A stretch of 64,000 nucleotides of DNA, from assembly GCF_024599655.1 (NCBI RefSeq), contig NZ_CP102247.1, positions 2,108,001 to 2,172,000 of the forward strand, read 5' to 3'. Shown in pieces: positions 45,035 through 53,230 of this stretch. This DNA is from Enterobacter asburiae (GTDB lineage: Bacteria; Pseudomonadota; Gammaproteobacteria; Enterobacterales; Enterobacteriaceae). The position numbers and the translations under genes were made by a program. The notes under the pieces are model-generated. The model ran no database searches, had not been told where the DNA came from, and saw only the letters and a program-made list of their open reading frames with translations. Numbering within the stretch: the stretch's first letter is position 1; the number at the start of each line of letters is the position of its first letter.

Positions 45035-46048
45035 ATGACAATTATTGAAACGGCCACTGCGCCACAGGTGCAACAGCAGAACAATCTCCTGCTGGATGTG
45101 AAAGACCTCCGCGTGACCTTTAAAACGCCGGACGGGGATGTTACCGCCGTCAACGATCTCAACTTTAACCTGCGCGCGGGTGAAACGCTGGGGATCGTGG
45201 GTGAGTCCGGTTCCGGAAAATCCCAGACTGCCTTTGCGCTGATGGGCCTGCTGGCCTCTAACGGCGTGATTGGGGGTTCCGCTAAATTCAACGGTCGTGA
45301 AATCCTCAACCTGCCGGAACACGAGCTGAACAAGCTGCGTGCCGAACAGATCTCGATGATTTTCCAGGATCCCATGACCTCGCTGAACCCGTACATGCGC
45401 GTTGGCGAGCAGCTGATGGAAGTCCTGATGCTGCACAAAGGCCTGGGCAAAGCGGAAGCCTTTGAAGAGTCGGTCAAAATGCTGGATGCGGTGAAAATGC
45501 CGGAAGCACGCAAGCGTATGCGCATGTTCCCGCACGAGTTTTCTGGCGGTATGCGTCAGCGCGTGATGATTGCGATGGCGCTGCTGTGCCGTCCAAAGCT
45601 GCTGATCGCCGATGAACCTACCACCGCGCTGGACGTTACCGTTCAGGCGCAAATCATGACCCTGTTGAACGAGCTGAAGCGTGAGTTCAACACGGCGATT
45701 ATCATGATCACCCACGATCTGGGCGTGGTGGCGGGCATCTGTGACAAAGTGCTGGTGATGTACGCCGGTCGTACCATGGAATACGGCAAAGCGCGCGATG
45801 TCTTCTATCAGCCTGCGCACCCGTACTCGATTGGTCTGCTGAATGCGGTGCCGCGTCTTGATGCGGAAGGGGAATCCCTGCTCACCATTCCGGGCAACCC
45901 GCCAAACCTGCTGCGTCTGCCGAAAGGCTGTCCGTTCCAGCCGCGCTGCCCGCACGCGATGGAAATCTGCAACAGCGCTCCGCCGCTGGAAGAGTTTGCA
46001 CCAGGCCGTCTGCGCGCCTGCTTTAAGCCGCAGGAGGAGCTGGTATGA
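45035..46048 (+). CDS. oppD: Oligopeptide transporter ATP-binding protein OppD
   Basis: ATPase subunit, 337 residues. Walker A GESGSGKSQT, signature FSGGMRQRVMIAMAL, Walker B LLIADEPTTALD, switch His in MITHDLGVV, and the C-terminal oligopeptide-transporter cysteine motif CPFQPRCPHAMEIC that holds a [4Fe-4S] cluster in related Opp/Dpp ATPases. Overlaps oppF by ATGA. Confidence 0.96.
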   Translation: MTIIETATAPQVQQQNNLLLDVKDLRVTFKTPDGDVTAVNDLNFNLRAGETLGIVGESGSGKSQTAFALMGLLASNGVIGGSAKFNGREILNLPEHELNKLRAEQISMIFQDPMTSLNPYMRVGEQLMEVLMLHKGLGKAEAFEESVKMLDAVKMPEARKRMRMFPHEFSGGMRQRVMIAMALLCRPKLLIADEPTTALDVTVQAQIMTLLNELKREFNTAIIMITHDLGVVAGICDKVLVMYAGRTMEYGKARDVFYQPAHPYSIGLLNAVPRLDAEGESLLTIPGNPPNLLRLPKGCPFQPRCPHAMEICNSAPPLEEFAPGRLRACFKPQEELV

Positions 46049-47049
46049 ACGCATTAGATGAAAAACGCAACGTGCTGCTCGAAATCGCCGACCTTAAAGT
46101 GCATTTCGACATCAAAGACGGCAAACAGTGGTTCTGGCAGCCGCCTAAGACCCTGAAAGCGGTGGATGGCGTCACGCTGCGCCTGTACGAAGGGGAAACC
46201 CTGGGCGTGGTGGGAGAGTCCGGCTGCGGTAAATCGACCTTTGCGCGAGCCATTATCGGCCTGGTAAAGGCTACCGACGGAAAAGTGGCCTGGCTGGGTA
46301 AAGATCTGCTGGGCATGAAACCCGACGAGTGGCGCGAGGTGCGCAGCGATATCCAGATGATTTTCCAGGATCCGCTGGCGTCGCTTAACCCGCGTATGAC
46401 CATCGGCGAGATTATTGCCGAGCCGCTGCGAACCTATCATCCGAAGATGTCTCGTCAGGAAGTGCGCGATCGCGTTAAGGCAATGATGATGAAAGTCGGC
46501 CTGTTGCCTAACCTCATCAACCGCTATCCGCATGAATTCTCCGGCGGTCAGTGCCAGCGTATTGGTATTGCCCGTGCGCTGATCCTCGAACCGAAGCTGA
46601 TTATCTGCGATGAGCCGGTTTCCGCGCTGGACGTCTCCATTCAGGCCCAGGTGGTTAACCTGTTGCAGAAGCTGCAGCGCGAAATGGGGCTGTCGCTGAT
46701 CTTCATCGCGCATGACCTGGCCGTGGTGAAACACATCTCTGACCGCGTGCTGGTGATGTACCTGGGTCATGCCGTGGAGCTGGGCACCTATGACGAGGTG
46801 TATCACAATCCACTGCACCCTTACACCAGAGCGCTGATGTCCGCGGTGCCGATCCCCGATCCCGATTTGGAGAAAAATAAAACCATCCAGCTTCTGGAAG
46901 GGGAATTACCCTCACCGATTAACCCGCCGTCGGGCTGCGTCTTCCGCACGCGCTGCCCAATGGCCGGGCCGGAATGTGCGAAAACGCGACCGGTTCTGGA
47001 AGGCAGTTTCCGACATGCGGTTTCCTGCCTGAAAGTAGACCCGTTATAA
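46045..47049 (+). CDS. oppF: Oligopeptide transporter ATP-binding protein OppF
   Basis: Second ATPase, 334 residues, acting as a heterodimer with OppD. Walker A GESGCGKST, signature FSGGQCQRIGIARAL, Walker B LIICDEPVSALD, switch His in FIAHDLAVV, and the cysteine motif CVFRTRCPMAGPEC near the C-terminus. The start overlaps the oppD stop by four bases; a perfect terminator hairpin begins five bases after the stop. Confidence 0.96.
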   Translation: MNALDEKRNVLLEIADLKVHFDIKDGKQWFWQPPKTLKAVDGVTLRLYEGETLGVVGESGCGKSTFARAIIGLVKATDGKVAWLGKDLLGMKPDEWREVRSDIQMIFQDPLASLNPRMTIGEIIAEPLRTYHPKMSRQEVRDRVKAMMMKVGLLPNLINRYPHEFSGGQCQRIGIARALILEPKLIICDEPVSALDVSIQAQVVNLLQKLQREMGLSLIFIAHDLAVVKHISDRVLVMYLGHAVELGTYDEVYHNPLHPYTRALMSAVPIPDPDLEKNKTIQLLEGELPSPINPPSGCVFRTRCPMAGPECAKTRPVLEGSFRHAVSCLKVDPL

Positions 47050-47053
47050 TCGC

Positions 47054-47085
47054 AAGGGCTGACATGATGTCAGCCCTTATTTTTT
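47054..47085 (+). terminator. Terminator of oppABCDF
   Basis: AAGGGCTGACA and TGTCAGCCCTT form a perfect stem with a tight loop, followed by TATTTTTT. Confidence 0.93.
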
Positions 47086-47096
47086 GCGAGGTCACT

Positions 47097-47933
47097 GTGT
47101 CGCGTTTATTCACGTCAGCCCGTCGGCGGCTATATCATTTTTTATTCGATCCTGAAACGGTATCCGGACGACGCTTCGAAGGTCTTTGCGGTTTATTTGC
47201 GCTCCTCAGCGTGATTGTCATCTTTATAGAATCAGGGGCCGGGACGCAATACCACCTGACGTTTGACGAATGGCATATCTTCGTCTGGCTTGAGCTGGCG
47301 ATTACCCTGGTCTTCACCGCTGAATATCTCCTCCGAGTGATAGCCTGGCCCAACCCGGCCAGATATGTTTTCAGCTTCTGGGGATTTATCGATTTAGCCA
47401 CCATCCTGCCGCTTTACGTGATGTGGCTGTGGCCGGAGATCAGCCTGAGCTATGTCTTTGCCTGGCGAGCGATGCGCGTGATTCGGGTATTACGTATTCT
47501 GAAATTACTGCGTTTTATGCCGTCATTACGCGTGTTCTGGAGTGCCATCGTCAGCGCACGGCATCAGCTTATTCTGTTCTACTCGTTTATTGCCATCGTC
47601 ATGATTGTTTTTGGCGCGCTGATGTATTTAATAGAAGGGCCGAAGTATGGCTTTACGACGCTCAATGCGTCCGTCTACTGGGCCATCGTGACCGTCACTA
47701 CCGTGGGTTACGGTGATATCACGCCCCATACGCCACTGGGTCGCATTGTGGCGTCAGTGCTGATTTTGATTGGCTATTCGGTGATTGCGATCCCGACGGG
47801 ACTGATTACCACGCACATGAGCAGTGCCTTTCAGAGCCGCAAGCAGCAGCGCAAATGTCCTCATTGCCAGCAGGGTGAACATGAACACAGCGCGCGATTT
47901 TGTTACCGCTGCGGCAGTGAATTACCGGAGTAA
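47097..47933 (+). CDS. Voltage-gated-type potassium channel with C-terminal zinc ribbon
   Basis: Inner-membrane ion channel of 278 residues with six hydrophobic segments. S4 voltage-sensor helix RAMRVIRVLRILKLLRF has basic residues at every third place; the pore has the K+ filter TVTTVGYGD; a C-terminal cytoplasmic zinc ribbon follows (CPHC...CYRCG). It is not the E. coli kch product, which is larger with an RCK domain. GTG at 47097 is chosen because GAGG lies just upstream and the opp terminator precedes it; in-frame ATGs further up lie inside that terminator or oppF. The physiological trigger is unknown. Confidence 0.9.
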   Translation: MSRLFTSARRRLYHFLFDPETVSGRRFEGLCGLFALLSVIVIFIESGAGTQYHLTFDEWHIFVWLELAITLVFTAEYLLRVIAWPNPARYVFSFWGFIDLATILPLYVMWLWPEISLSYVFAWRAMRVIRVLRILKLLRFMPSLRVFWSAIVSARHQLILFYSFIAIVMIVFGALMYLIEGPKYGFTTLNASVYWAIVTVTTVGYGDITPHTPLGRIVASVLILIGYSVIAIPTGLITTHMSSAFQSRKQQRKCPHCQQGEHEHSARFCYRCGSELPE

Positions 47934-47935
47934 AT

Positions 47936-47964
47936 AAAAAAGGCTGCAATCGCAGCCTTTTTTA
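47936..47964. terminator. Bidirectional terminator between the channel gene and yciU
   Basis: GGCTGC-AATC-GCAGCC flanked by A5-6 on the left and T6 on the right; it directly abuts the yciU stop codon. Confidence 0.92.
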
Positions 47965-48294
47965 TTATTCGCGCCAGAGTATATGACACAGCTTGTGGTC
48001 TTTCTCACGACACAGCAGGACGCGAGCGAAAATATCGTTAATTTCGCCGCCATCCTCATCGGCCAGCCCAATCACCACTTCGGCAAAGAAGTCCGGATTC
48101 AGGTCGAAATCCACATGCTCAGCCCAGTCTTCTGAAGGGTCGAACAATTCAGCGCCGCCGCGCTCTTCGAACTGCAGATTAAAGAGGATCACGTCTGCGG
48201 GATCGAGGTTATCAACCGCCAGTTCGAGAAAAATGTCATAGGCCTGCTCGAGCGTTTCGTCTTCGGTCAGGCGATTGTTCAGATCCATTTCCAT
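47965..48294 (-). CDS. yciU: YciU, DUF440-family DNA-mimic-like acidic protein
   Basis: 109-residue strongly acidic protein (EDETLEQAYDIFLEL, DPSEDWAEHVDFDLNPDFF), a clear ortholog of E. coli YciU. The family has been proposed to mimic double-stranded DNA through its surface charge; the partner is uncertain. The start at 48294 (MEMDLNNRLTED) gives the E. coli length; ten upstream in-frame residues are rejected. Directly downstream of clsA on the same strand, 33 bases away. Confidence 0.92.
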   Translation of the reverse strand: MEMDLNNRLTEDETLEQAYDIFLELAVDNLDPADVILFNLQFEERGGAELFDPSEDWAEHVDFDLNPDFFAEVVIGLADEDGGEINDIFARVLLCREKDHKLCHILWRE

Positions 48295-48327
48295 GATGAC
48301 TACCTGTTTAACATCGTTGGGCACGTT

Positions 48328-49788
48328 TTACAGCAACGGACTAAAGAAGTAAAACAGTCGTTCGGCAATTCTCTGCCACAGCGGACGTTTTACCCACAGT
48401 CTGGCATCCAGCAGCCGCGAGCGGGAGATATAATCATCCTGCACCGCGGCGAGATCGCCGCCAAAGCCGGCATCATCAATGACCAGCGTAATTTCAAAGT
48501 TTAGCCACAGGCTGCGCATATCCAGGTTGACCGTCCCCACCAGGCTCAGTTCACCGTCGACGAGAACGCTCTTGGTGTGGAGTAATCCGCCTTCAAACTG
48601 GTAAATTTTTACCCCGGCGGCCAGCAGTTCACTAAAGAATGCCCGGCTGGCCCAGCCTACCAGTAGGGAGTCATTTTTGCGCGGCAAAATGATGCTCACA
48701 TCGACACCGCGCTGCGCTGCGGTACAGATCGCGTGCAGAAGGTCGTCGCTGGGGACAAAGTAGGGCGTCGTCATGATCAGATATTCACGCGCTGCGTAGG
48801 TTGCCGTCAGCAGCGCCTGATGGATTAAGTCCTCCGGGAAGCCCGGCCCGGAAGCAATGGTATGAATGGTGTGACCGCTGGCCTCTTCAAACGGCATAAT
48901 GTTGCCGTCCGGCGGTGGTGGCAGGATACGCTTGCCGGTTTCAATCTCCCAGTCGCAGGAATACACGATGCCCATCGAGGTGGCAATCGGCCCCTCCATT
49001 CGCGCCATCAAATCAACCCATTGACCCACGCCCGAGTCCTGCTTAAAGAAGCGCGGGTCAACCATGTTCATACTGCCGGTGTAGGCAATATAGTTATCGA
49101 TCATGATCATTTTGCGATGCTGGCGGAGATCCATCCGGCGCAGAAACACGCGCAGGAGATTGACCTTAAGCGCTTCAACCACTTCAATTCCGGCATTACG
49201 CATCATGCCCGCCCAGGGGCTACGGAAAAAGGCCACGCTACCCGCGGAGTCAAGCATCAGGCGGCAATGAATGCCGCGACGCGCGGCAGCCATCAGCGAC
49301 TCAGCGACCTGGTCAGCCATCCCGCCGGGCTGCCAGATATAAAAAACCATCTCGATATTATGACGCGCCAGTTGGATATCGCGGATTAACGCCTGCATGA
49401 CGTCGTCGGATGAGGTCAGCAGCTGCAGCTGGTTGCCCTTAACACCGCCAATCCCCTGGCGGCGCTCGCACAGCTTAAACAGTGAGGAGGCGACGCTGCT
49501 GTTCTCCTCGGCAAAGATATGTTTGCAGGCTTTTAGGTCGTTCAGCCACTTTGCGGTTGAGGGCCACATTGCGCGGGCCCGCTCGGCGCGGCGTTTACCC
49601 AGATGAAGCTCGCCGAAAGAGAGATAGGCAATAATTCCCACCAGCGGGAGGATGTAGATTATCAGAAGCCAGGCCATGGCAGAGGGTACGGCTCTGCGCT
49701 TCATCAGGATGCGTAATGTCACACCCGCGATTAACAGCCAGTATCCCAAAATGACCAGCCAACTCACCACGGTGTAGAAGGTTGTCAT
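48328..49788 (-). CDS. clsA: Cardiolipin synthase A
   Basis: Inner-membrane enzyme joining two phosphatidylglycerol molecules to cardiolipin and glycerol; 486 residues. Two N-terminal membrane helices (VVSWLVILGYWLLIAGVTL; AWLLIIYILPLVGIIAYL) precede two phospholipase D catalytic motifs, HRKMIMIDNYIAYTGSMN and HTKSVLVDGELSLVGTVN. Same length as E. coli. Upstream of yciU, probably one operon. Confidence 0.97.
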   Translation of the reverse strand: MTTFYTVVSWLVILGYWLLIAGVTLRILMKRRAVPSAMAWLLIIYILPLVGIIAYLSFGELHLGKRRAERARAMWPSTAKWLNDLKACKHIFAEENSSVASSLFKLCERRQGIGGVKGNQLQLLTSSDDVMQALIRDIQLARHNIEMVFYIWQPGGMADQVAESLMAAARRGIHCRLMLDSAGSVAFFRSPWAGMMRNAGIEVVEALKVNLLRVFLRRMDLRQHRKMIMIDNYIAYTGSMNMVDPRFFKQDSGVGQWVDLMARMEGPIATSMGIVYSCDWEIETGKRILPPPPDGNIMPFEEASGHTIHTIASGPGFPEDLIHQALLTATYAAREYLIMTTPYFVPSDDLLHAICTAAQRGVDVSIILPRKNDSLLVGWASRAFFSELLAAGVKIYQFEGGLLHTKSVLVDGELSLVGTVNLDMRSLWLNFEITLVIDDAGFGGDLAAVQDDYISRSRLLDARLWVKRPLWQRIAERLFYFFSPLL

Positions 49789-49945
49789 AGGTAAAAAAAT
49801 CCTTTTGAAAGCGTATTGTTATGAGTGTACGCATCAGGATTCATCTGGCAAATAAAAACGCCAGGTAAAAGCGCTGGTTTGCTGCCGGGTTGGGTTTATA
49901 ATGGCCTTTCTTTTAGAGAAAAAGTGTTAGTGAAAGAGTTTAGAC

Positions 49946-50119
49946 ATGAAGCGCAGTAGAACTGAAGTAGGGCGCTGGCGCATGTTGCGACAGGTGAGTC
50001 GTCGCAAGGCTCGTTGGCTGGAAGCACAATCCCGCCGCAATATGCGTATTCACGCCATCAGAAAATGTGGAATGACCCGGCACCGTAATGCGTTGCTGTT
50101 CGCAGTCCAGGATATCTGA
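49946..50119 (+). CDS. yciY: Small basic protein YciY
   Basis: 57 codons beginning MKRSRTEVGRWRMLRQVSRR, very rich in Arg and Lys, ending LLFAVQDI. It is a clear ortholog of the 57-residue E. coli YciY and lies in the same place, divergent from cls. No signal peptide or membrane helix; function unknown. The upstream AAAGAG gives a weak ribosome site. Its near-identical length and sequence argue for a real gene. Confidence 0.88.
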   Translation: MKRSRTEVGRWRMLRQVSRRKARWLEAQSRRNMRIHAIRKCGMTRHRNALLFAVQDI

Positions 50120-50228
50120 GTACCATGAGGGCACCGTAATGGTGCCCGCTGATTTTATAGCGTCTGATTTTTTGGGAATAGCGTATTTGCAGCGTTGTTC
50201 CTGCTGTGTTTAGCAAAAGGAGGGAGAA

Positions 50229-50864
50229 GTGTTTGCGGAGTTTGGCGTGCTGAATTTCTGGACGTATGTTGTTGGTGCGTTTTTTATTGTGCTGGTGCCA
50301 GGGCCGAATACCCTGTTTGTGCTCAAAACCGGGATTGGTCACGGCGTTAAAAAAGGGTATCTCGCCGCGACAGGCGTATTTATCGGTGATGCGGTACTGA
50401 TGTTTCTGGCCTGGGCGGGCGTCGCGGCATTAATCCAGACCACGCCGGTACTGTTTAATATCGTGCGCTATCTCGGGGCCTTCTATCTACTCTGGCTTGG
50501 GGGCAAAATGCTCTGGTCGGTGGTGAATCGTCCAAAAAGCGCGCATGAGAGCGGTCCCGAACCGGCCAGTATGATCATGAAACGTTCGCTGGTATTAAGC
50601 CTGACCAACCCCAAAGCGATTTTGTTCTACGTATCGTTCTTCGTTCAGTTCATTGACGTGAATGCACAGAGTACCGGCACTTCTTTCCTGATCCTCGCCA
50701 CGACGCTGGAGTTAATAAGCTTCATGTACATGAGCTTCCTGATCTTCTCCGGCGCGTTTGTCACACGTTACCTGAAAACCAAAAAGAAACTGGCAAAGCT
50801 GGGGAACGGTTTGATAGGGCTGCTGTTTGTTGGATTTGCGGCGAGGTTGGCGTCGCTGCATTGA
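50229..50864 (+). CDS. leuE: Leucine efflux protein LeuE (LysE/RhtB family)
   Basis: Inner-membrane amino-acid exporter, 211 residues and six hydrophobic segments. The family signature VLVPGPNTLFVLKTG is near residue 25 and SLTNPKAILFYVSFFVQF in the second half; the whole sequence matches E. coli LeuE (YeaS). GTG start at 50229 with a strong AAAGGAGGGA site. In E. coli this gene is elsewhere on the chromosome; here it occupies the place where kch is found, so a local rearrangement or transfer is inferred. Confidence 0.92.
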   Translation: MFAEFGVLNFWTYVVGAFFIVLVPGPNTLFVLKTGIGHGVKKGYLAATGVFIGDAVLMFLAWAGVAALIQTTPVLFNIVRYLGAFYLLWLGGKMLWSVVNRPKSAHESGPEPASMIMKRSLVLSLTNPKAILFYVSFFVQFIDVNAQSTGTSFLILATTLELISFMYMSFLIFSGAFVTRYLKTKKKLAKLGNGLIGLLFVGFAARLASLH

Positions 50865-50870
50865 TGAATC

Positions 50871-50895
50871 AAAGGCTCCTTCGGGAGCCTTTTTA
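50871..50895 (+). terminator. Terminator of leuE
   Basis: GGCTCC-TTCG-GGAGCC with flanking A and T5 runs, right after the leuE stop. Confidence 0.9.
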
Positions 50896-50902
50896 ATTCT
50901 GT

Positions 50903-50950
50903 TTGACAATCCCTCACCATTTAGTTGTATAGTACAACTAAATGGTGAGG
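50903..50950 (+). promoter_or_regulatory. Promoter and 39-base palindromic operator of the MarR-GNAT gene
   Basis: TTGACA (50903-50908) is a consensus -35. The -10 is TATAGT (50928-50933, 19-base spacer) or TTGTAT (50926-50931, 17-base spacer). A perfect palindrome with 18-base arms spans 50912-50950: left arm CCTCACCATTTAGTTGTA, centre TAG, right arm its exact complement. It covers the spacer, -10 and start site, so bound repressor would block transcription. Confidence 0.85.
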
Positions 50951-50957
50951 ACATAAC

Positions 50958-51911
50958 ATGCACAGCGAAACCCCGGTAGTCAGTGTTATTCGACGTTCAT
51001 CGCGCCTCATGGTGCGAGAGTTAGGTTTTATGGCCTCGACCCTGGCTTCAACAAATTACTCCCCTTCGGCCGTCCATACCCTGGTCGAAATCGCCTTACG
51101 CAAAGAGATGACGGCGAGTCAGCTGGTACAGCTGCTGGGCCTGGAAAAGTCCAGCGTCAGCCGGATGCTGGCTCGCCTGATTGCCGCGGGCGAACTCGAG
51201 GAGGTGACATCACCTGAAGATGCGAGAGCGAAGAGCCTCAGGCTGACCGCGAAAGGTCATGAGACGGTCAGTAAAATTAATACCTTTAGCAATGAGCGCG
51301 TGGTCTCAGCAATAAAGCGTCTTGCTCCTGCCCAGCAGCAGACCATTTCTGAGGGACTCTCCCTTTATGCCAACGCGCTGCTGGCGTGCCGTGAAAAGGG
51401 CAATGACACGCGCCCCGACGAGCTTACGATAGTTAAGGGGTATATTCCCGGCATGATTGGCCGTATCGCGGAGATGCACGGGGTTTATTACGCGCGCGAG
51501 CACCATTTTGGCCGCTTTTTTGAGGCCAAAGTGGCTACAGGTGTTGCAGAGTTTAGTGACCGCCTGGATAAGTCATGCAACCAGATCTGGCTGGCGGTGA
51601 TGAACGGCAGGATAGTGGGGTCGGTGGCGATAGACGGCGAGGATTTAGCGCCGGGTGAAGCCCATCTTCGCTGGTTTATTCTTGACGATGGCTGCCGGGG
51701 ACACGGGGTGGGGAAAAAACTGCTGACCGATGCGATGCGCTTTTGCGACAGCGTTGGTTTCTCTGCCGTGCATCTGTGGACATTCAATAAGCTGACCGCC
51801 GCACGACGTTTATACGAATCGTTTGGATTTACGCTCGCCAAAGAGTGGGAAGGCGACCAGTGGGGAAGCCTGATTACAGAGCAGCAGTTTACCCGGCATA
51901 AAGACGCCTAA
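50958..51911 (+). CDS. MarR-family regulator fused to a GNAT acetyltransferase
   Basis: 317 residues. The N-terminal part (about 1-145) is a MarR winged helix: ALRKEMTASQLVQLLGLEKS, SVSRMLARLIAAGELEEV and the wing TSPEDARAKSLRLTAKG. The C-terminal part (about 165-315) is a GNAT acetyltransferase with the acetyl-CoA loop GCRGHGVGKKL and FNKLTAARRLYESFGFTLAKEWE. Substrate and signal unknown. GAGG at 50947 lies 7 bases before ATG. A 39-base palindrome over its promoter suggests tight autorepression. Upstream leuE has its own terminator, but the pair could be functionally linked. Not at this place in E. coli. Confidence 0.9.
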   Translation: MHSETPVVSVIRRSSRLMVRELGFMASTLASTNYSPSAVHTLVEIALRKEMTASQLVQLLGLEKSSVSRMLARLIAAGELEEVTSPEDARAKSLRLTAKGHETVSKINTFSNERVVSAIKRLAPAQQQTISEGLSLYANALLACREKGNDTRPDELTIVKGYIPGMIGRIAEMHGVYYAREHHFGRFFEAKVATGVAEFSDRLDKSCNQIWLAVMNGRIVGSVAIDGEDLAPGEAHLRWFILDDGCRGHGVGKKLLTDAMRFCDSVGFSAVHLWTFNKLTAARRLYESFGFTLAKEWEGDQWGSLITEQQFTRHKDA

Positions 51912-51920
51912 CCGCCGCGA

Positions 51921-51946
51921 TAAAAAAGGCTCCTTTCGGAGCCGCT
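51921..51946 (-). terminator. Terminator of yciI
   Basis: On the minus strand GGCTCC-GAAA-GGAGCC followed by six T residues; positioned between the convergent MarR-GNAT and yciI genes. Confidence 0.88.
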
Positions 51947-51952
51947 TTGGTA

Positions 51953-52249
51953 TCAGAACACTTTCTTATACGGTCGAACCGTCACTTTCGCATACACACC
52001 TGCTGCAACATACGGATCTGCGTCAGCCCATGCCTGAGCGGTTTCCTGAGATTCAAACTCAGCAATCACGGTGGAACCGGCAAAACCGGCGGCGCCCGGA
52101 TCGTTGCTGTCTACTGCAGGCATTGGGCCGGCGGTCAGTAAACGGCCTTCATCCTGGAGCAGCTGCAAGCGTGCCAGATGCGCAGGGCGCACGGCCTGGC
52201 GTTTTTCGAGCGAATCAGCAACATCTTCAGAGTAAATCACGTAAAACAC
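51953..52249 (-). CDS. yciI: YCII-domain protein YciI
   Basis: 98-residue protein of the YCII family (ferredoxin-like alpha/beta fold related to chlorohydrolase and dye-decolourising-type folds; activity undefined). MFYVIYSEDVADSLEKRQAVRPAHLARL contains the conserved His and Asp-Pro in DADPYVAAGVY. Same length as E. coli; upstream of the divergent tonB. Confidence 0.94.
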   Translation of the reverse strand: MFYVIYSEDVADSLEKRQAVRPAHLARLQLLQDEGRLLTAGPMPAVDSNDPGAAGFAGSTVIAEFESQETAQAWADADPYVAAGVYAKVTVRPYKKVF

Positions 52250-52403
52250 GGCGAAGCTCCTTAACCGGTAAAAGTGTCAGTTACGTTATGTGAAAGGGCA
52301 AACGACTGCAATGTAAAATAAAAACAATGTTAATACCCTGATCTGAATGCGCCTTTTTTGGCCTCTCATGCGCTAAAGTTGCGTCAGAACAAAGTGTCTT
52401 ATT

Positions 52404-52422
52404 GAATATGATTGCTATTTGC
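52404..52422 (+). promoter_or_regulatory. Fur-box-like site in the tonB promoter
   Basis: GAATATGATTGCTATTTGC matches the 19-base Fur consensus at about 11 positions and is nearly the same as the E. coli tonB upstream sequence, which is iron-regulated by Fur. It lies 48 bases before the start codon. Confidence 0.5.
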
Positions 52423-52469
52423 ATTTAAAATCAGTGTTCGGTTTTTTAACGTTGATGATTATGACTTCG

Positions 52470-53192
52470 ATGACCCTTGATTTACCTCGCCGCTTTCCCT
52501 GGCCGACGCTGCTTTCTGTCGTGATTCACGGTGCTGTTGTGGCGGGTTTGCTGTATACCTCGGTTCATCAGGTTATTGAAATGCCCGCGCCCGCGCAGCC
52601 GATGTCGGTGACAATGGTCTCGCCAGCGGATCTCGAACCGCCGCAGGTTGCCCCTCCGCCGCCACAGCCGGTGGCTGAACCTGAGCCAGAGCCCGAGCCT
52701 GTTCCGGCGCCACCGAAGGAAGCGCCGGTGGTGATCCACAAGCCTGAACCGAAGCCAAAACCTAAGCCGAAGCCAAAGCCGGTGAAGAAGGTCGAGGAGC
52801 GTCCAAAACGCGAAGAACGTCCGGTTGAACCGCGCGCAACCCCGCCGGTGGAAAATTCAGCGCCTTCCCGTCCGGTGATGAATAATACGGCAACGATGTC
52901 AAAGCCAACGGTTACCGCGCCAGCGGGCCCGCGAGCCGTAAGCCGCAATCAGCCTCAGTATCCGGCGCGAGCTCAGGCCTTGCGTATTGAAGGCCGCGTA
53001 CGGGTGAAGTTTGATGTCACTGCGGATGGCCGCGTGGATAACGTGGAAATCTTATCTGCGCAACCTTCTAATATGTTTGAGCGCGAAGTGAAATCTGCCA
53101 TGCGCAGATGGCGCTATGAGCCAGGCAAGCCGGGTAGCGGATTGATCGTGAATATTGTTTTCCGCCTGAACGGCGGGGCGCAGATGGAATAA
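52470..53192 (+). CDS. tonB: TonB energy transducer
   Basis: Carries proton-motive-force energy from ExbBD to outer-membrane receptors for siderophores and B12; 240 residues. An N-terminal signal anchor (PWPTLLSVVIHGAVVAGLLYT, with the SxxxH motif in SVVIH) is followed by a periplasmic Pro-rich spacer of Glu-Pro then Lys-Pro repeats (about 65-115) and the C-terminal domain with SRNQPQYPARAQALRIEGRV and RWRYEPGKPGSG. The start at 52470 (MTLDLPRRF) matches E. coli; in-frame ATGs at 52455 and 52461 are alternatives. Confidence 0.96.
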   Translation: MTLDLPRRFPWPTLLSVVIHGAVVAGLLYTSVHQVIEMPAPAQPMSVTMVSPADLEPPQVAPPPPQPVAEPEPEPEPVPAPPKEAPVVIHKPEPKPKPKPKPKPVKKVEERPKREERPVEPRATPPVENSAPSRPVMNNTATMSKPTVTAPAGPRAVSRNQPQYPARAQALRIEGRVRVKFDVTADGRVDNVEILSAQPSNMFEREVKSAMRRWRYEPGKPGSGLIVNIVFRLNGGAQME

Positions 53193-53221
53193 AAAAAGCC
53201 TCCGAAAGGAGGCTTTTTTTT
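53191..53221. terminator. Bidirectional terminator between tonB and yciA
   Basis: GCCTCC-GAAA-GGAGGC flanked by A7 on the left and T8 on the right. Confidence 0.93.
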
Positions 53222-53230
53222 GCCTGTCGA

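Noticed and set aside
46974..47096. Longer N-terminus for the potassium channel starting inside oppF
   Set aside because: It would read through the opp terminator hairpin; GTG at 47097 has a ribosome site and family-like length.
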